Assembly (NCBI GenBank): GCA_016719925.1
Contig: JADJYC010000008.1
Span: 62,001-126,000, forward strand
Reading direction: 5' to 3'
From: Crocinitomicaceae bacterium
GTDB taxonomy: Bacteria > Bacteroidota > Bacteroidia > Flavobacteriales_D > Crocinitomicaceae
Length of the DNA: 64,000 bases
Part shown: one piece after another, positions 38,739 to 49,215 of the stretch
Numbering within the stretch: the stretch's first letter is position 1
Layout of the letters: each line of letters starts with the position of its first letter
The notes under the pieces: generated by a model
The model's database searches: none
Told to the model about the DNA's origin: nothing
Seen by the model: the letters and a program-made list of their open reading frames with translations, nothing else
Made by a program: the position numbers and the translations under genes

Positions 38739-40529
38739 TTAGTGCTCTTCTTCTCCGTCTCTTACCGGCACTGTCTGAAGAACAAAGTCTTCATCCATTC
38801 CAGGCTTGGAATAATCATACGGCCAGCGATGAACTTCAGGAATTGCTCCAGGCCAGTTTCCATGTACATGTTCAACCGGAGTTGTCCACTCGAGTGAACA
38901 TCCTTTCCAAGGATTTTGAGTTGCAACCTGACCTCTTCTAATACTATAGAAAACGTTAAAAATAAATATTACCTGAACCAAACCACCTAGAATTGCGAAT
39001 ATGGAAATTATCACATTCAAATCCATAATCATTTCATATTGAGCGTTATCAAATCCGGTATATACGCTGTAATCATAATATCTTCTTGGAGCTCCTCCAA
39101 TTCCAACAAAGTGCATAGGGAAGAAAACACCATAAGCACAAATCAACGTCAGCCAGAAATGCACCATACCTAATTTAGAATTCATCATTCTGCCGTACAT
39201 TTTAGGGAACCAGTGATAAACACCGGCAAACATTCCAAAAATCGCAGATAATCCCATTACAACGTGAAAGTGTGCAACCACGAAATAAGTATCATGAACC
39301 TGAATATCAAGAGCTGAGTCAGCCAGAATTACTCCGGTAATACCTCCCGTTACGAATGAAGAAACCAATCCGATTGAGAAGAGCATTGCCGGTGTGAAAC
39401 GAATATTTCCTCTCCACAGAGTGGTCAGATAATTGAATGATTTAACTGCAGATGGGATTGCAATCAACAAGGTTGTGAATACAAACACACCACCAAGGAA
39501 TGGATTCATACCAGTGATAAACATGTGGTGACCCCAAACAATGAATGATAAGAATGCAATTGCCAAAATTGAACCAATCATCGCACGATAACCAAAGATT
39601 GGTTTACGTGAATTGTTTGCAACAATCTCAGATGTCAACCCAAGTGCCGGTAATAATACAATATATACCTCAGGGTGCCCAAGGAACCAGAAAAGGTGTT
39701 CAAATAAAATAGGAGAACCACCTGATTGTTCAAGAATTTCAGAACCTACAATGGCATCATTCACATAGAAACTTGTTCCAAGTAATCTGTCCATCATCAA
39801 AAGAACAACGCAAGACACAAGAACCGGGAATGACAATACACCAATAATAGCAGTGACAAAGAAAGCCCAGATAGTCAAAGGAAGTCTTGTCATTTTCATT
39901 CCCTTAGTTCTTAGGTTCAGAACTGTAACAATATAGTTCAATGAACCTAACAGGGAAGATGCTACGAAAATTGTCATAGACAATAACCAAAGCGTCATCC
40001 CAGCACCTGATCCCTGAATAGTTTCTTCATATACTGAAAGTGGCGGATAGATTGTCCATCCGGCTGAAGCCGGTCCAGTTTCAATGAACATTGAATACAA
40101 CATGATTACACTTGAAAGGAAAAACAACCAGTAAGAAATCATGTTCAATAAACCAGATGCCATATCACGCGCACCGCACTGAAGTGGAATCAGCAAGTTA
40201 CTAAAAGTACCTGACAAACCACCAGTCAATACAAAGAATACCATGATTGTACCGTGAATCGTTACCAATCCCAGATACATACCTCTGTGCAAAATACCGT
40301 TTGGCGCCCAGGTATCTCCGAGAAAAAACGAAAGTACACTGTTGCTTTCTCCCGGCCATCCTAACTGGATTCGGAATAAGATTGAAAGTATCACGGCAAC
40401 AACCGCCATAAATATGGCAGTAACAAGAAACTGTTTACCAATCATCTTATGATCCTGAGAAAAGATGTATTTGGTTATAAAACTTTCTTTGTGGTGATGT
40501 CCGTGATCAGTATGAGCTGCTGCTGACAT
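38739..40529 (-). CDS. coxA: Cytochrome c oxidase subunit I
   Basis: A 596-residue haem-copper oxidase. Visible ligands: HGTIMVFFVLTGGLSG (low-spin haem His), FWFLGHPEVYIVLLP (CuB His and the cross-linked Tyr), WGHHMFITGM (two CuB His) and DTYFVVAHFHVVMG (haem a3 and low-spin haem His). Twelve or more helices. Reduces oxygen to water at the inner membrane and pumps protons. The N-terminus has a His-rich stretch (HTDHGHHHKES). Last gene of the act-cox operon. Confidence 0.96.
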   Translation of the reverse strand: MSAAAHTDHGHHHKESFITKYIFSQDHKMIGKQFLVTAIFMAVVAVILSILFRIQLGWPGESNSVLSFFLGDTWAPNGILHRGMYLGLVTIHGTIMVFFVLTGGLSGTFSNLLIPLQCGARDMASGLLNMISYWLFFLSSVIMLYSMFIETGPASAGWTIYPPLSVYEETIQGSGAGMTLWLLSMTIFVASSLLGSLNYIVTVLNLRTKGMKMTRLPLTIWAFFVTAIIGVLSFPVLVSCVVLLMMDRLLGTSFYVNDAIVGSEILEQSGGSPILFEHLFWFLGHPEVYIVLLPALGLTSEIVANNSRKPIFGYRAMIGSILAIAFLSFIVWGHHMFITGMNPFLGGVFVFTTLLIAIPSAVKSFNYLTTLWRGNIRFTPAMLFSIGLVSSFVTGGITGVILADSALDIQVHDTYFVVAHFHVVMGLSAIFGMFAGVYHWFPKMYGRMMNSKLGMVHFWLTLICAYGVFFPMHFVGIGGAPRRYYDYSVYTGFDNAQYEMIMDLNVIISIFAILGGLVQVIFIFNVFYSIRRGQVATQNPWKGCSLEWTTPVEHVHGNWPGAIPEVHRWPYDYSKPGMDEDFVLQTVPVRDGEEEH

Positions 40530-40557
40530 AATTATTTCTGTTCTTATTATTAAATTC

Positions 40558-41742
40558 TTAATTCACTGAAGCAACAACAAGGGATGTATTTCCTTCTTCC
40601 TGCCATTTTTTAAATTCTTCTGCTGTTCCTACAACAACTGACATTTTCATATTCGAGTGAGATTCTCCACAGATTTTATTACACATTAAAATGTAATTGA
40701 ACTCTGGGTTACCCGTTTTTTCACGCATTTCAGCTGTTGTAAAAATTGGAGTAAATTTCAATTTTGTTCTTTGGCCGGGAACGCAGTTCATCTGAGCTCT
40801 GAAATGAGGGAAATAAGCTGAGTGAATTACATCACGTGAACGCATAATGAACTGATATTCCTGATCTTTTATTAAGAATAATTCTTTCGCAATAAAGTCA
40901 TCGGCGGCAATTACATCTGTTGAATCAGTATAATTTGTCTGCATCAGTGCAACACGCTCTCTGATACGCTCCAGTTTTTCAACTTTTTTACGCATTTTTT
41001 CAAGCGATGCCACAGAATATACAACTTCAAGATTTTCTTCCTTAGCAAGATCTGTATGCATCGCATTAATAGTGCTGTCTAACTCTTTCAATCTCCATTC
41101 AATATTATTTGTTGTAATAACTCCGAGCGGATTAGGATTTGCTGACCATGTAGTAACCAATTTATAATCGGCATATCCAAGTTTATTATCATCTCCGGAA
41201 TATCTTGCCGTCCAATTAAACTGTTCTGCATATAATTCTACAACAACTGCATTTTCAGAAGGTTTTCCGGTAATTTTATTCCAGGTCATTAACCCCAAAA
41301 TAATAATTACTGCAAGTGCACCAGCCGGAACAACAGTCCATAACATTTCCAGTTTATTGTCATGCGGGAAATAATAAGCCGTCCTGTTTGGATCATATGC
41401 GTATTTATATGCAAACACAAACAAAACGCCATTTACAATAAAGAAAACGGTGAATACGATAACCCAATTGATATTGAAAAGCCAGTCCACATCCTGTCCA
41501 TGAATTGACGCAGCTTCAGGCAACATACCATTGCCGTATTTGAATAACATATAAACTGCTGAACCAAAGAAAACAGCGAGAAAGGCAATCATCATCATCG
41601 CATTAATATTGTTTACTCTCAGGTCAATATCTTCTTCACGTCTGTTTCTGATTTTTGATGTCAGCTCATAAACGCGCATCAATTGAGCAACTGCGATTGC
41701 AACTAAAACAATGACAACAAGAACTATTAATTTCATTTCCAT
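40558..41742 (-). CDS. coxB: Cytochrome c oxidase subunit II
   Basis: A 394-residue subunit with three N-terminal helices (one more than usual: KLIVLVVIVLVAIAVAQLM). The CuA site is near the end: CNKICGESHSNMKM, with His in an upstream SAYFPHFRAQ. A long charged insert at about 200-280 (LEKMRKKVEKLERIRE) is likely helical. Receives electrons from cytochrome c or directly from ActA/ActE and passes them to subunit I. Confidence 0.93.
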   Translation of the reverse strand: MEMKLIVLVVIVLVAIAVAQLMRVYELTSKIRNRREEDIDLRVNNINAMMMIAFLAVFFGSAVYMLFKYGNGMLPEAASIHGQDVDWLFNINWVIVFTVFFIVNGVLFVFAYKYAYDPNRTAYYFPHDNKLEMLWTVVPAGALAVIIILGLMTWNKITGKPSENAVVVELYAEQFNWTARYSGDDNKLGYADYKLVTTWSANPNPLGVITTNNIEWRLKELDSTINAMHTDLAKEENLEVVYSVASLEKMRKKVEKLERIRERVALMQTNYTDSTDVIAADDFIAKELFLIKDQEYQFIMRSRDVIHSAYFPHFRAQMNCVPGQRTKLKFTPIFTTAEMREKTGNPEFNYILMCNKICGESHSNMKMSVVVGTAEEFKKWQEEGNTSLVVASVN

Positions 41743-41766
41743 GACAAAATCTTTTTAAGCGTCTAA

Positions 41767-42983
41767 TTAAATTTCGTGGTGTTTACTTTCATCCAGATAC
41801 GGGTGATTTTTCGGCATCAACGGAGCCTTGGTCAAAGTATTCAGAACGAAAAAAGTAAATATGCCCGCAAACAACAAAAGAAATCCGATTTCAATAAATC
41901 CAATACATCCATATTCACCCATAGTGCCAGGTGTTATAAGCATATAAACATCTGTCCAGTGTCCTAGTAAAATAATCAAACATACTACAGACAAAATACC
42001 AACATTACGTTTTGCTTCACGAGACATTAAAATAAGCATTGGAACGATGAAGTTCACCATGAACATAGCCCAATAAGTGAATTTATAATTCTCTATTCTG
42101 AAGTCATAATAAATTACTTCTTCAGGAATGTTGGCATACCAATAAAGCATGAACTGGGAGAAAAACAAATACGACCAAAGAAAACTGGTTGCAAAAATCC
42201 ATTTACCAACATCATGAATATGACTGTCATTTACCTGCTGCAGATAACCTTGTTTTTTCAGATACAAAATTACAAGCATAATAGTCGTCATTGAAGTGCA
42301 CCACATTCCACCGAACACATACCATCCGAACAAAGTTGAGAACCAATGTGCATCAATCGACATGATCCAATGCCAAGAGGAAGTAGATGAAAAATAACCA
42401 AACAATACTAAAAATAATGCGCCTTTCACATAGTTTTGTAGTGAATTTTAGTCCCACCTTCAATATCCTCCTGTAAACTGCGTTTGCGAAATCCACGATA
42501 AAAAAGAATGTACACTGCAAAATAAAGAATTGTAACTGCCCAAAAAAACCACTTAGTCAAAAACGGTGCTTTTTTAGCAATCAATTTGTCATGCGCCACT
42601 ATTTCCGGATCCATCCAAGAATAGATATGTCCCAGGTGATGACCATTAACTTCAGTGTAGCCACCTTTTGTCAAAGTTAATACCGCAAAAAGGGCAAGCA
42701 ATATGCCAACACCAACAATCACATAAGAAGCAACTCCTTCAACTACTCTTTTAATTGCAACTGACCATCCGGTTTCTGTTGCATATTGCAATGCGAGGAA
42801 AAATAATGCACCCAAAGCAATAGCAAAGAAATAGAATCCATCAATTAACAGATTGGAAAAAATTCGGGTTTTAAATTGCTCATCATCGATGTGAACAATA
42901 ACACCAATAATCACTGAGATCAATCCTATTGCAATAGCACCGATTATGGTCTTTTTTGCTTTTGATGAAATCTGAAATTCCAT
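41767..42983 (-). CDS. actF: Alternative complex III subunit ActF, frameshifted
   Basis: Two frames, 42983-42426 and 42429-41767, overlap by 4 bases (ATGTGA). The first has N-terminal helices and an RKRSLQEDIEGGTKIHYKTM end; the second starts KGALFLVLFGYFSSTSSWHW and has the conserved SIDAHWFSTLFGWYVF and FSQFMLYWYANIPEEV. In relatives these are one protein (quinol:cytochrome c oxidoreductase quinone-binding subunit 2, paralogue of ActC). One missing base near 42427-42430 would link them. Multi-helix inner-membrane subunit, quinol side. Split translation by overlap cannot be excluded. Confidence 0.85.
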
Positions 42984-43018
42984 GTATTCTCTATTTACTT
43001 AATTAGTACTCTTTTTAT

Positions 43019-43760
43019 TTAATGTCCTGCAGGCTGATCAACAGGCACCGGTGCAGCTTCAGCAGGCACAACTGCTGCAACTGTGGTATCTGAAACTTCA
43101 CCTTGTTGTTTACCCTGTAATTTTTCTACATAGTGAACAACTTTCCAACGCTCTTCTTTATTCAGTTGTGAAGCATGTGAACCCATCATTCCTTTTCCAT
43201 ATGTGATCGAAAAGAATATTGTTCCGGCAGGAAGATCCTTCAATGGTCCATTGTAAGCAGGTGGTGGCGGATATTTTCCGGCGCTATTTGCTATTACAGG
43301 TCCCTGACCATCTCCTGCTTCGCCATGACAATGCATGCAGAACAGGCCATAAAGCTCTTTACCTTCTTTAAGTACTTCTTCAGAGAACGGAATCGGGTTT
43401 TATCAAACGCAGAATTTATATATCCAGCAGTATCCTGACGGACACCATATAATCCATGACTTTTTTCAAATCCAATTGGAGCTCCATGTTTATAAGGCAT
43501 CATGATAGCTGCATAATCACCTGAACCATAATACGGAATTGTTCCTACTGGCGGCGTCAACGAAACATTATCACCAACTAACTCAGGTCTGAACAAACCG
43601 CGAACTTCAGCATAATCCACATACGCTTCTACAGAAGGAGAACGATACATATCAGGCATGTATTCAAGTCCCGGTGAATTTGGATCGGCAACACATGAAA
43701 CCAGTAACCCTGATATCAAAAAGCTACCGCCGAAATAAATTTTATTGTACTTAATTTCAT
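43019..43760 (-). CDS. actE: Alternative complex III subunit ActE, cytochrome c lipoprotein, two frameshifts
   Basis: ATG 43760 (KLSTIKFIS) gives a signal peptide that shifts in the A-run 43718-43722 into FLISGLLVSC, a lipobox. The next stretch (ADPNSPGLEYMPDMYRSP) is typical of ActE. A second missing base in the G-run 43395-43397 restores PFSEEVLKEGKELYGLF-CMHCH, the CxxCH haem site. The C-terminus is Ala/Pro-rich (VPAEAAPVPVDQPAGH). A mono-haem cytochrome c held at the periplasmic face by lipid, passing electrons from ActA/ActB toward the oxidase. Twelve bases after actD. Confidence 0.87.
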
Positions 43761-43772
43761 AGTAAAGACGAG

Positions 43773-44318
43773 CTATTTTATAACCACGTAATCTTTTTCC
43801 TCAATTTCAATTACACTTGTTTCTTTCAACTTTGCGTGAATTTCAGAAGCGCTTAACCCATTATTATCTGACATTCTGATCTCCATTACAAAACGATCAT
43901 CTGTTGTTCTTGGATAAGGATTGTCAGCTGGCATTCCCGGTAGTGTTTTATTTCTTAAAAGGTAAATAACCGCCATTCCATGTGCCGCAAATAAAACTGT
44001 AAACTCAAATGCAATCGGAACAAATGCAGGGAAGTTTTCCATCAAACTGAAATTTGGTTTACCGCCAATATTCATTGGCCAGTCATCTATCATCAAAACT
44101 TTAAATCCAACAATAGAGAGCATTAACCCTGAAAGACCCAAAATGAATGATACAATTCCTAAGCGCGTATGCTTAACTCCAATAATCGGATCAATTCCAT
44201 GAATAGGGAAAGGAGAAAAAACATCCGAAATATGTACTCCCGAAGCAACCAGTTTTTTGGCACCGTTTTTCAAAAGTTCATCATCATCATATGAGGCGTA
44301 TATTACTCTTTCTGCCAT
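43773..44318 (-). CDS. actD: Alternative complex III subunit ActD
   Basis: A 181-residue protein. N-terminal cytoplasmic domain (VIYASYDDDELLKNGAKKL) and two transmembrane helices: LGIVSFILGLSGLMLSIVGF near 65 and VPIAFEFTVLFAAHGMAVIY near 115. Short FPIHGIDPIIGVKHTRL before the first helix is typical for the family. No cofactor. Structural subunit of the alternative complex III. Confidence 0.9.
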   Translation of the reverse strand: MAERVIYASYDDDELLKNGAKKLVASGVHISDVFSPFPIHGIDPIIGVKHTRLGIVSFILGLSGLMLSIVGFKVLMIDDWPMNIGGKPNFSLMENFPAFVPIAFEFTVLFAAHGMAVIYLLRNKTLPGMPADNPYPRTTDDRFVMEIRMSDNNGLSASEIHAKLKETSVIEIEEKDYVVIK

Positions 44319-44344
44319 TTTGCGACGTTTTAATTTTCTAACTA

Positions 44345-45739
44345 TTAATGATGAGAATTATGACCCGGAGCTGTACCGTTTTTATAACTTTCACCTGAAA
44401 TTTTTACAATTGTTTTAACCTCACTGATTGCAAGTACCGGGAAGTATCTTGCAAACAACAAATAGAATGAGAAGAATAATCCCAGCGTTCCAACGAATAT
44501 CCCAATGTCAACCCAAGTAGGATAAAACATACTCCACGCAGAAGGAAGATAATCTCTGTGGATTGATGTAACGATAATCACGAACCGTTCGAACCACATA
44601 CCAATATTTACAACAATAGAAATAAAGAATGTGAATAACAGGCTTCTTCTAAGCTTTCTGATCCACATTAACTGAGGTGAAATTACGTTACAAGTCATCA
44701 TTGACCAATATGCCCACCAATAAGGACCGGTTGCGCGGTTGATAAAAGCGTATGACTCATATTCTACTCCGGAATACCAAGAGATGAATAATTCTGTAAG
44801 ATATGCCACGCCAACTATAGATCCAGTAACCATGATAACAATATTCATATATTCAATGTGTCTTGTATGAATATATGCTTCAAGTTTCATTCCTTTTCTA
44901 AGTATCAACATTAACGTTTGTACCATTGCAAATCCAGAGAATACCGCACCGGCAACAAAATATGGAGGGAAAATGGTTGTATGCCATCCAGGTATTACAG
45001 ACGTAGCAAAGTCAAATGATACAATTGAGTGCACTGAGAACACGAGCGGAGTTGCCAAACCAGCTAAAACAAGTGAAACAATCTCAAAACGGTTCCAGTG
45101 TTTTGCTCTACCAGACCAACCAAAAGACATAATTGAATATGCTTTTTTAGCAACCGGACTTTTAGCTCTGTCACGGATTGTTGCAAAATCAGGGATCAAA
45201 CCGATGTACCAGAAAACCAAAGAAACTGAAAGGTAAGTAGAGATCGCAAATACATCCCAAAGCAATGGTGAGTTGAAGTTTACCCAAAGAGATCCGAACT
45301 GGTTTGGAATTGGCATAACCCAATACCCTACCCACAAACGTCCCATGTGAATTAACGGGAATAATCCTGCCATGAATACGGCAAAAATTGTCATTGCTTC
45401 TGCAGATCGGTTAATCGCCATTCTCCAACGTTGTCTGAACAACAACAATACAGCAGAGATCAAAGTTCCGGCGTGACCAATACCGACCCACCATACAAAG
45501 TTGGTGATATCCCAAGCCCATTGTACTGTTTTATTTAATCCCCAGGTTCCAATACCTGTTCCTAACAAATAAACAATACAACCAACACCATACAAGCCAA
45601 CCAACATGGCAATACCAAGCATGATATACCAGGCTTTTGGCGCTTTACCTTCGATTGAACGGCAAACATCTTCCGTGATGTCGTGGTAAGTCTTGTGACC
45701 TAAAATTAGCGGTTCTCTTATTGCAGATTCTTTATGCAT
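44345..45739 (-). CDS. actC: Alternative complex III subunit ActC (NrfD/PsrC-type quinol-binding)
   Basis: A 464-residue membrane protein with about ten helices. N-terminal REPLILGHKTYHDITEDV is a family mark. WWVGIGHAGTLISAVLLL and LWVGYWVMPIPNQFGSLW are conserved. It binds menaquinol in the membrane and passes electrons to ActB. Ends in a His-rich tail (GTAPGHNSHH). Lies 32 bases after actB. Confidence 0.95.
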   Translation of the reverse strand: MHKESAIREPLILGHKTYHDITEDVCRSIEGKAPKAWYIMLGIAMLVGLYGVGCIVYLLGTGIGTWGLNKTVQWAWDITNFVWWVGIGHAGTLISAVLLLFRQRWRMAINRSAEAMTIFAVFMAGLFPLIHMGRLWVGYWVMPIPNQFGSLWVNFNSPLLWDVFAISTYLSVSLVFWYIGLIPDFATIRDRAKSPVAKKAYSIMSFGWSGRAKHWNRFEIVSLVLAGLATPLVFSVHSIVSFDFATSVIPGWHTTIFPPYFVAGAVFSGFAMVQTLMLILRKGMKLEAYIHTRHIEYMNIVIMVTGSIVGVAYLTELFISWYSGVEYESYAFINRATGPYWWAYWSMMTCNVISPQLMWIRKLRRSLLFTFFISIVVNIGMWFERFVIIVTSIHRDYLPSAWSMFYPTWVDIGIFVGTLGLFFSFYLLFARYFPVLAISEVKTIVKISGESYKNGTAPGHNSHH

Positions 45740-45771
45740 TCGTGCTCTTTTTTAGTTAATCTGAATATTTA

Positions 45772-48700
45772 TTAATGATGCGCTTCCTCAGTTGAAGCTT
45801 CATCTGTGTGACCTTCTTCTGTATGTCCTTCTTCACCATGACCTCCGTGACCTTCATCATGTGCAACCTGAATTGACATTAAAGATTCATTATGCTCATT
45901 TCTGACTTTCACTTTATACCAGATATTTGGTTTAGTACCAACCTCTTCAAGTACCTGATATGACCTGTCTTCCTGTGTGCTCTTGCGAATCATAGAGTTA
46001 ACATCATTCCAGTCACCAACCATAATTGCATTGGTTGGACAAACGTCAGAACATGCAGTTGTAACTTCTCCGTCTCTTACCATTCTGTCTTCTTTCTTCG
46101 CGTTCAGTTTTCCTTCCTGAATTTTTTGTACACAGAAAGAACATTTTTCCATTACACCACGTGTTCTTACAACTACATCCGGATTCAATACCATACGTCC
46201 AAGATCATCTTGAGCCGGGTTAACCTCTACAAATTTTCTATAGCTAGGATAATTGAACCAGTTGAATCGACGAACTTTATATGGGCAGTTATTTGCACAA
46301 TAACGTGTTCCAATACAACGATTGTAAGACATCATATTTAATCCTTCGTTCGAGTGCGTAGTAGCGGCAACAGGACAAACAGTCTCACATGGAGCATGAT
46401 TACAGTGATGACACATCATCGGCATATGCACAACTTTCGGATTTTCTGAAGGAATCTCCATTGCACCAAATCCACCTGCATCAAATTTTGCATCATCACG
46501 AGTACCCACAGTTGGTTCAACATCTGAAGCATAATAACGGTCCAATCTCAGCCAATGCATTTCACGACCGCGACGAACTTCGTCTTTACCAACTACCGGG
46601 ACATTATTTTCAGATTGACAGGCAATCAGACAAGATCCGCATCCAATGCAAGAGCTCAAGTCAATTGACATTGCCCAGCGATGTCCAACATTCTCAACCG
46701 GATGTTCATCCCACAGATTGAATTCACTGATGTGTTTTTCATCGTGATTCCATCCAGAATGCAACATGTGTGAATGGTTGTAAGCCGACTTAGGTTGTGA
46801 TTTATAAATTTCAAGGGTAGTTTCTTTTACTATAGAACTTCGACCCATTACAGTACTGTGCGTTTGAGTACAAGCTAAATTGTAGGTCTCATTAGTTTTT
46901 GTAATTGACTCTACATTGCATTCTAAAACGCCACCAACTGCTACTTTAAATCCGTTTTCACCAATTTTTTTGCGACCACCGTTATCACCACTTTCATGTT
47001 TCCCATAGAAATCTGTATGATAAGATGACCTGCCTATTTTTTCACCACCTTCACCTCTTCCATATCCAAGAGCAATTCCAATTGTTTTACGGGCTTGTCC
47101 AGGTTGAGCAAAAACAGGCAATTTCAATTCTTTACCTGCAACAACAACTGAAACAATATTAGAGGGACTTTCCTGACCAACTTCTGTACTTAATCCCATT
47201 TCCTGCATGTCTATCAGAGACATGGTTACGTAATTATCCCAGGTAACTTTAGTAATAGGATCGGGCATTTCCTGTAACCATGGGTTACCAGATTGAACAC
47301 CCGTTCCTAAGGAGGCTTTTTGATAAAGGGAAAGTTCCCAATCAGAGCCTGTAATCGAGGCGGCATCTTTACCAGCCGAAGCTAAATCACTGGTAAAAGT
47401 CCATTCAACAGCAGGGATGGATATGTCACCACAACTATTGTGCACTGACTCATTCCAATAACTGAAGAAATCTAAATGCTTTGTTTGCAAAGGGAAACCA
47501 TATACTTCCCAGTTGTTTTTGATTTTATCATGGAAGGTTGTACTGTCAGGACCAACGTGAACAACCGGAGCACTTCCAGGTTTACCATCAATTGATTGCT
47601 CAGACCAGATCATCAGCGATTCCATTGCACTGCGCGTGTTATTTAATGGTCTGATGGTTGGCTGAGAAAGAGAGTAATGATTAGCTTTTGGATTGAAATC
47701 ATTCCATCCTTCAAGAGCATGATGATCAGGACAAATAAACTGGCATCCACTTGCTGTTTCATCAGTATAACGGGCCATAGAAACTGTCAATCCAACATTA
47801 GCAAGAGAAGCTTTAAATTCAGCACCCATTGCGTGAGAATATGCAGGATTTGTTTCCCACATAATCAATGCTCCAATTTTAGAAGCACTCATATCTTTTA
47901 CCAATTCATCCATTTTTGCATCTTCAGACACAAACAAGTTGATTGGATTATTCAAATTAATTGTCGATTTGTAACTGTTTAATGCGTTATTAATCGAGTT
48001 TGTAATGATTTGCAAAGATTTTCTATTCGATCCGCAAACAAGTAATGATGTGCCATTGTTGGCTTTCATTTCATCTGCAGCCATTTTTAATTTTGCAGCA
48101 ACATCTTCACTCAGTGACATTGTATCAACACCACTAATTGCAGTACCAACAATTTCTTTATGAAGGAAAGCAAGTACCTTAGCGTATTCTGATGGTTTCA
48201 CCATTCCACGCACATCCGCGTTAGAACCAGTTATAGACATATTCGCTTCAAACTGAAAATGGCGCGACATGAAAGCGCCTTCAGGATTTCTTGTCAGCTG
48301 ATACTGCCCTACAAATTCAGTTGGGAGTAACCATGAATTCAAAAAATCAGCCCCAACGGAAACAATTACGCGAGCTTTAGAAAAATCGTAATCAGGAATT
48401 ATCCTTTTACCAAAAGATGCAAGATTTGCTTCACGAATTCCATTATATGAAACAGCATCATACTGAATGTGTACAACTTTATCACTCTCCACAGCTGCCG
48501 GCATTACAGTGGCATCTGCCGCAGCATTATCAGGAGTTTGTCCTTCAACTGGAGCAACAGCTGCAGCACCACCAAATTTATTGATGAACTGACCAATCAC
48601 ATCCTGACCTGACGGACTGATTACTGTACTTGAAAGTAAAACTATTTTTTTTCCTTTTGTCTGAGCATCTTTTAATCCCTTAATAACTTCTCCATCTACG

Positions 48701-49188
48701 GTTGCCCAGTCAGAATCAGCGTTTGCCATTTGCGGACCTTTCAGTCTTTCACCATCATACAACGATAAAACTGAAGCAGCAATCTGAGGATTAATTGTTC
48801 CTTTTGTAAAACCTTGTTCACGGTTTCCTTTAATATGAATAGGGCGACCTTCGCGCGTTTTAACTAAAATACTCGCGTATGAGTATCCGTCATAATATGA
48901 AGATGCATACCAGTTAGCAACACCAGGAGTTACATCTTCCGGTTTTACTACATACGGTACGGCATTAACCACCGGAGCTTCACATGCAGCAACTGTAGCA
49001 GCAGCAACACTGAATCCGAGGAATTTTAAGAAATCACGACGACCGGTTGAAGACTCTTTTAATTTATCATCAGCCAGAAATTGATCAACACTTAATTCCT
49101 GAGGAAATTCTCTTTCAGCACGCTCCAAAAACTGTGGTGTCGCGTTTAATTCATCAAGACCTTTCCAGTATTTTTTAGTTGTTCCCAT
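45772..49188 (-). CDS. actB: Alternative complex III subunit ActB (molybdopterin-like plus Fe-S)
   Basis: A 1138-residue fusion. A Tat signal (GRRDFLKFLGFSVAAATVAA) at residues 50-70 sends it to the periplasmic side. The larger part resembles a molybdopterin oxidoreductase domain but probably has no cofactor, as in relatives. The C-terminal part has ferredoxin-like clusters: CIGCGSCLIAC, CHHCNHAPCETVCP, CIGTRYCANNCPYK, CSFCVQK and ACSDVCP. The tail is His/Glu-rich (HGEEGHTEEGHTDE). Carries electrons between the quinol site and haem subunits. No frameshift over 3.4 kb. Confidence 0.95.
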   Translation of the reverse strand: MGTTKKYWKGLDELNATPQFLERAEREFPQELSVDQFLADDKLKESSTGRRDFLKFLGFSVAAATVAACEAPVVNAVPYVVKPEDVTPGVANWYASSYYDGYSYASILVKTREGRPIHIKGNREQGFTKGTINPQIAASVLSLYDGERLKGPQMANADSDWATVDGEVIKGLKDAQTKGKKIVLLSSTVISPSGQDVIGQFINKFGGAAAVAPVEGQTPDNAAADATVMPAAVESDKVVHIQYDAVSYNGIREANLASFGKRIIPDYDFSKARVIVSVGADFLNSWLLPTEFVGQYQLTRNPEGAFMSRHFQFEANMSITGSNADVRGMVKPSEYAKVLAFLHKEIVGTAISGVDTMSLSEDVAAKLKMAADEMKANNGTSLLVCGSNRKSLQIITNSINNALNSYKSTINLNNPINLFVSEDAKMDELVKDMSASKIGALIMWETNPAYSHAMGAEFKASLANVGLTVSMARYTDETASGCQFICPDHHALEGWNDFNPKANHYSLSQPTIRPLNNTRSAMESLMIWSEQSIDGKPGSAPVVHVGPDSTTFHDKIKNNWEVYGFPLQTKHLDFFSYWNESVHNSCGDISIPAVEWTFTSDLASAGKDAASITGSDWELSLYQKASLGTGVQSGNPWLQEMPDPITKVTWDNYVTMSLIDMQEMGLSTEVGQESPSNIVSVVVAGKELKLPVFAQPGQARKTIGIALGYGRGEGGEKIGRSSYHTDFYGKHESGDNGGRKKIGENGFKVAVGGVLECNVESITKTNETYNLACTQTHSTVMGRSSIVKETTLEIYKSQPKSAYNHSHMLHSGWNHDEKHISEFNLWDEHPVENVGHRWAMSIDLSSCIGCGSCLIACQSENNVPVVGKDEVRRGREMHWLRLDRYYASDVEPTVGTRDDAKFDAGGFGAMEIPSENPKVVHMPMMCHHCNHAPCETVCPVAATTHSNEGLNMMSYNRCIGTRYCANNCPYKVRRFNWFNYPSYRKFVEVNPAQDDLGRMVLNPDVVVRTRGVMEKCSFCVQKIQEGKLNAKKEDRMVRDGEVTTACSDVCPTNAIMVGDWNDVNSMIRKSTQEDRSYQVLEEVGTKPNIWYKVKVRNEHNESLMSIQVAHDEGHGGHGEEGHTEEGHTDEASTEEAHH

Positions 49189-49215
49189 ATATATTATAAG
49201 GCTCTTAAATCTTTT

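Noticed and set aside
42426..42429. ActF as two separate, translationally coupled proteins
   Set aside because: The ATGTGA overlap looks natural, but relatives have one protein and one missing base joins the two parts in frame; the window has many such losses. Kept as a minor alternative.
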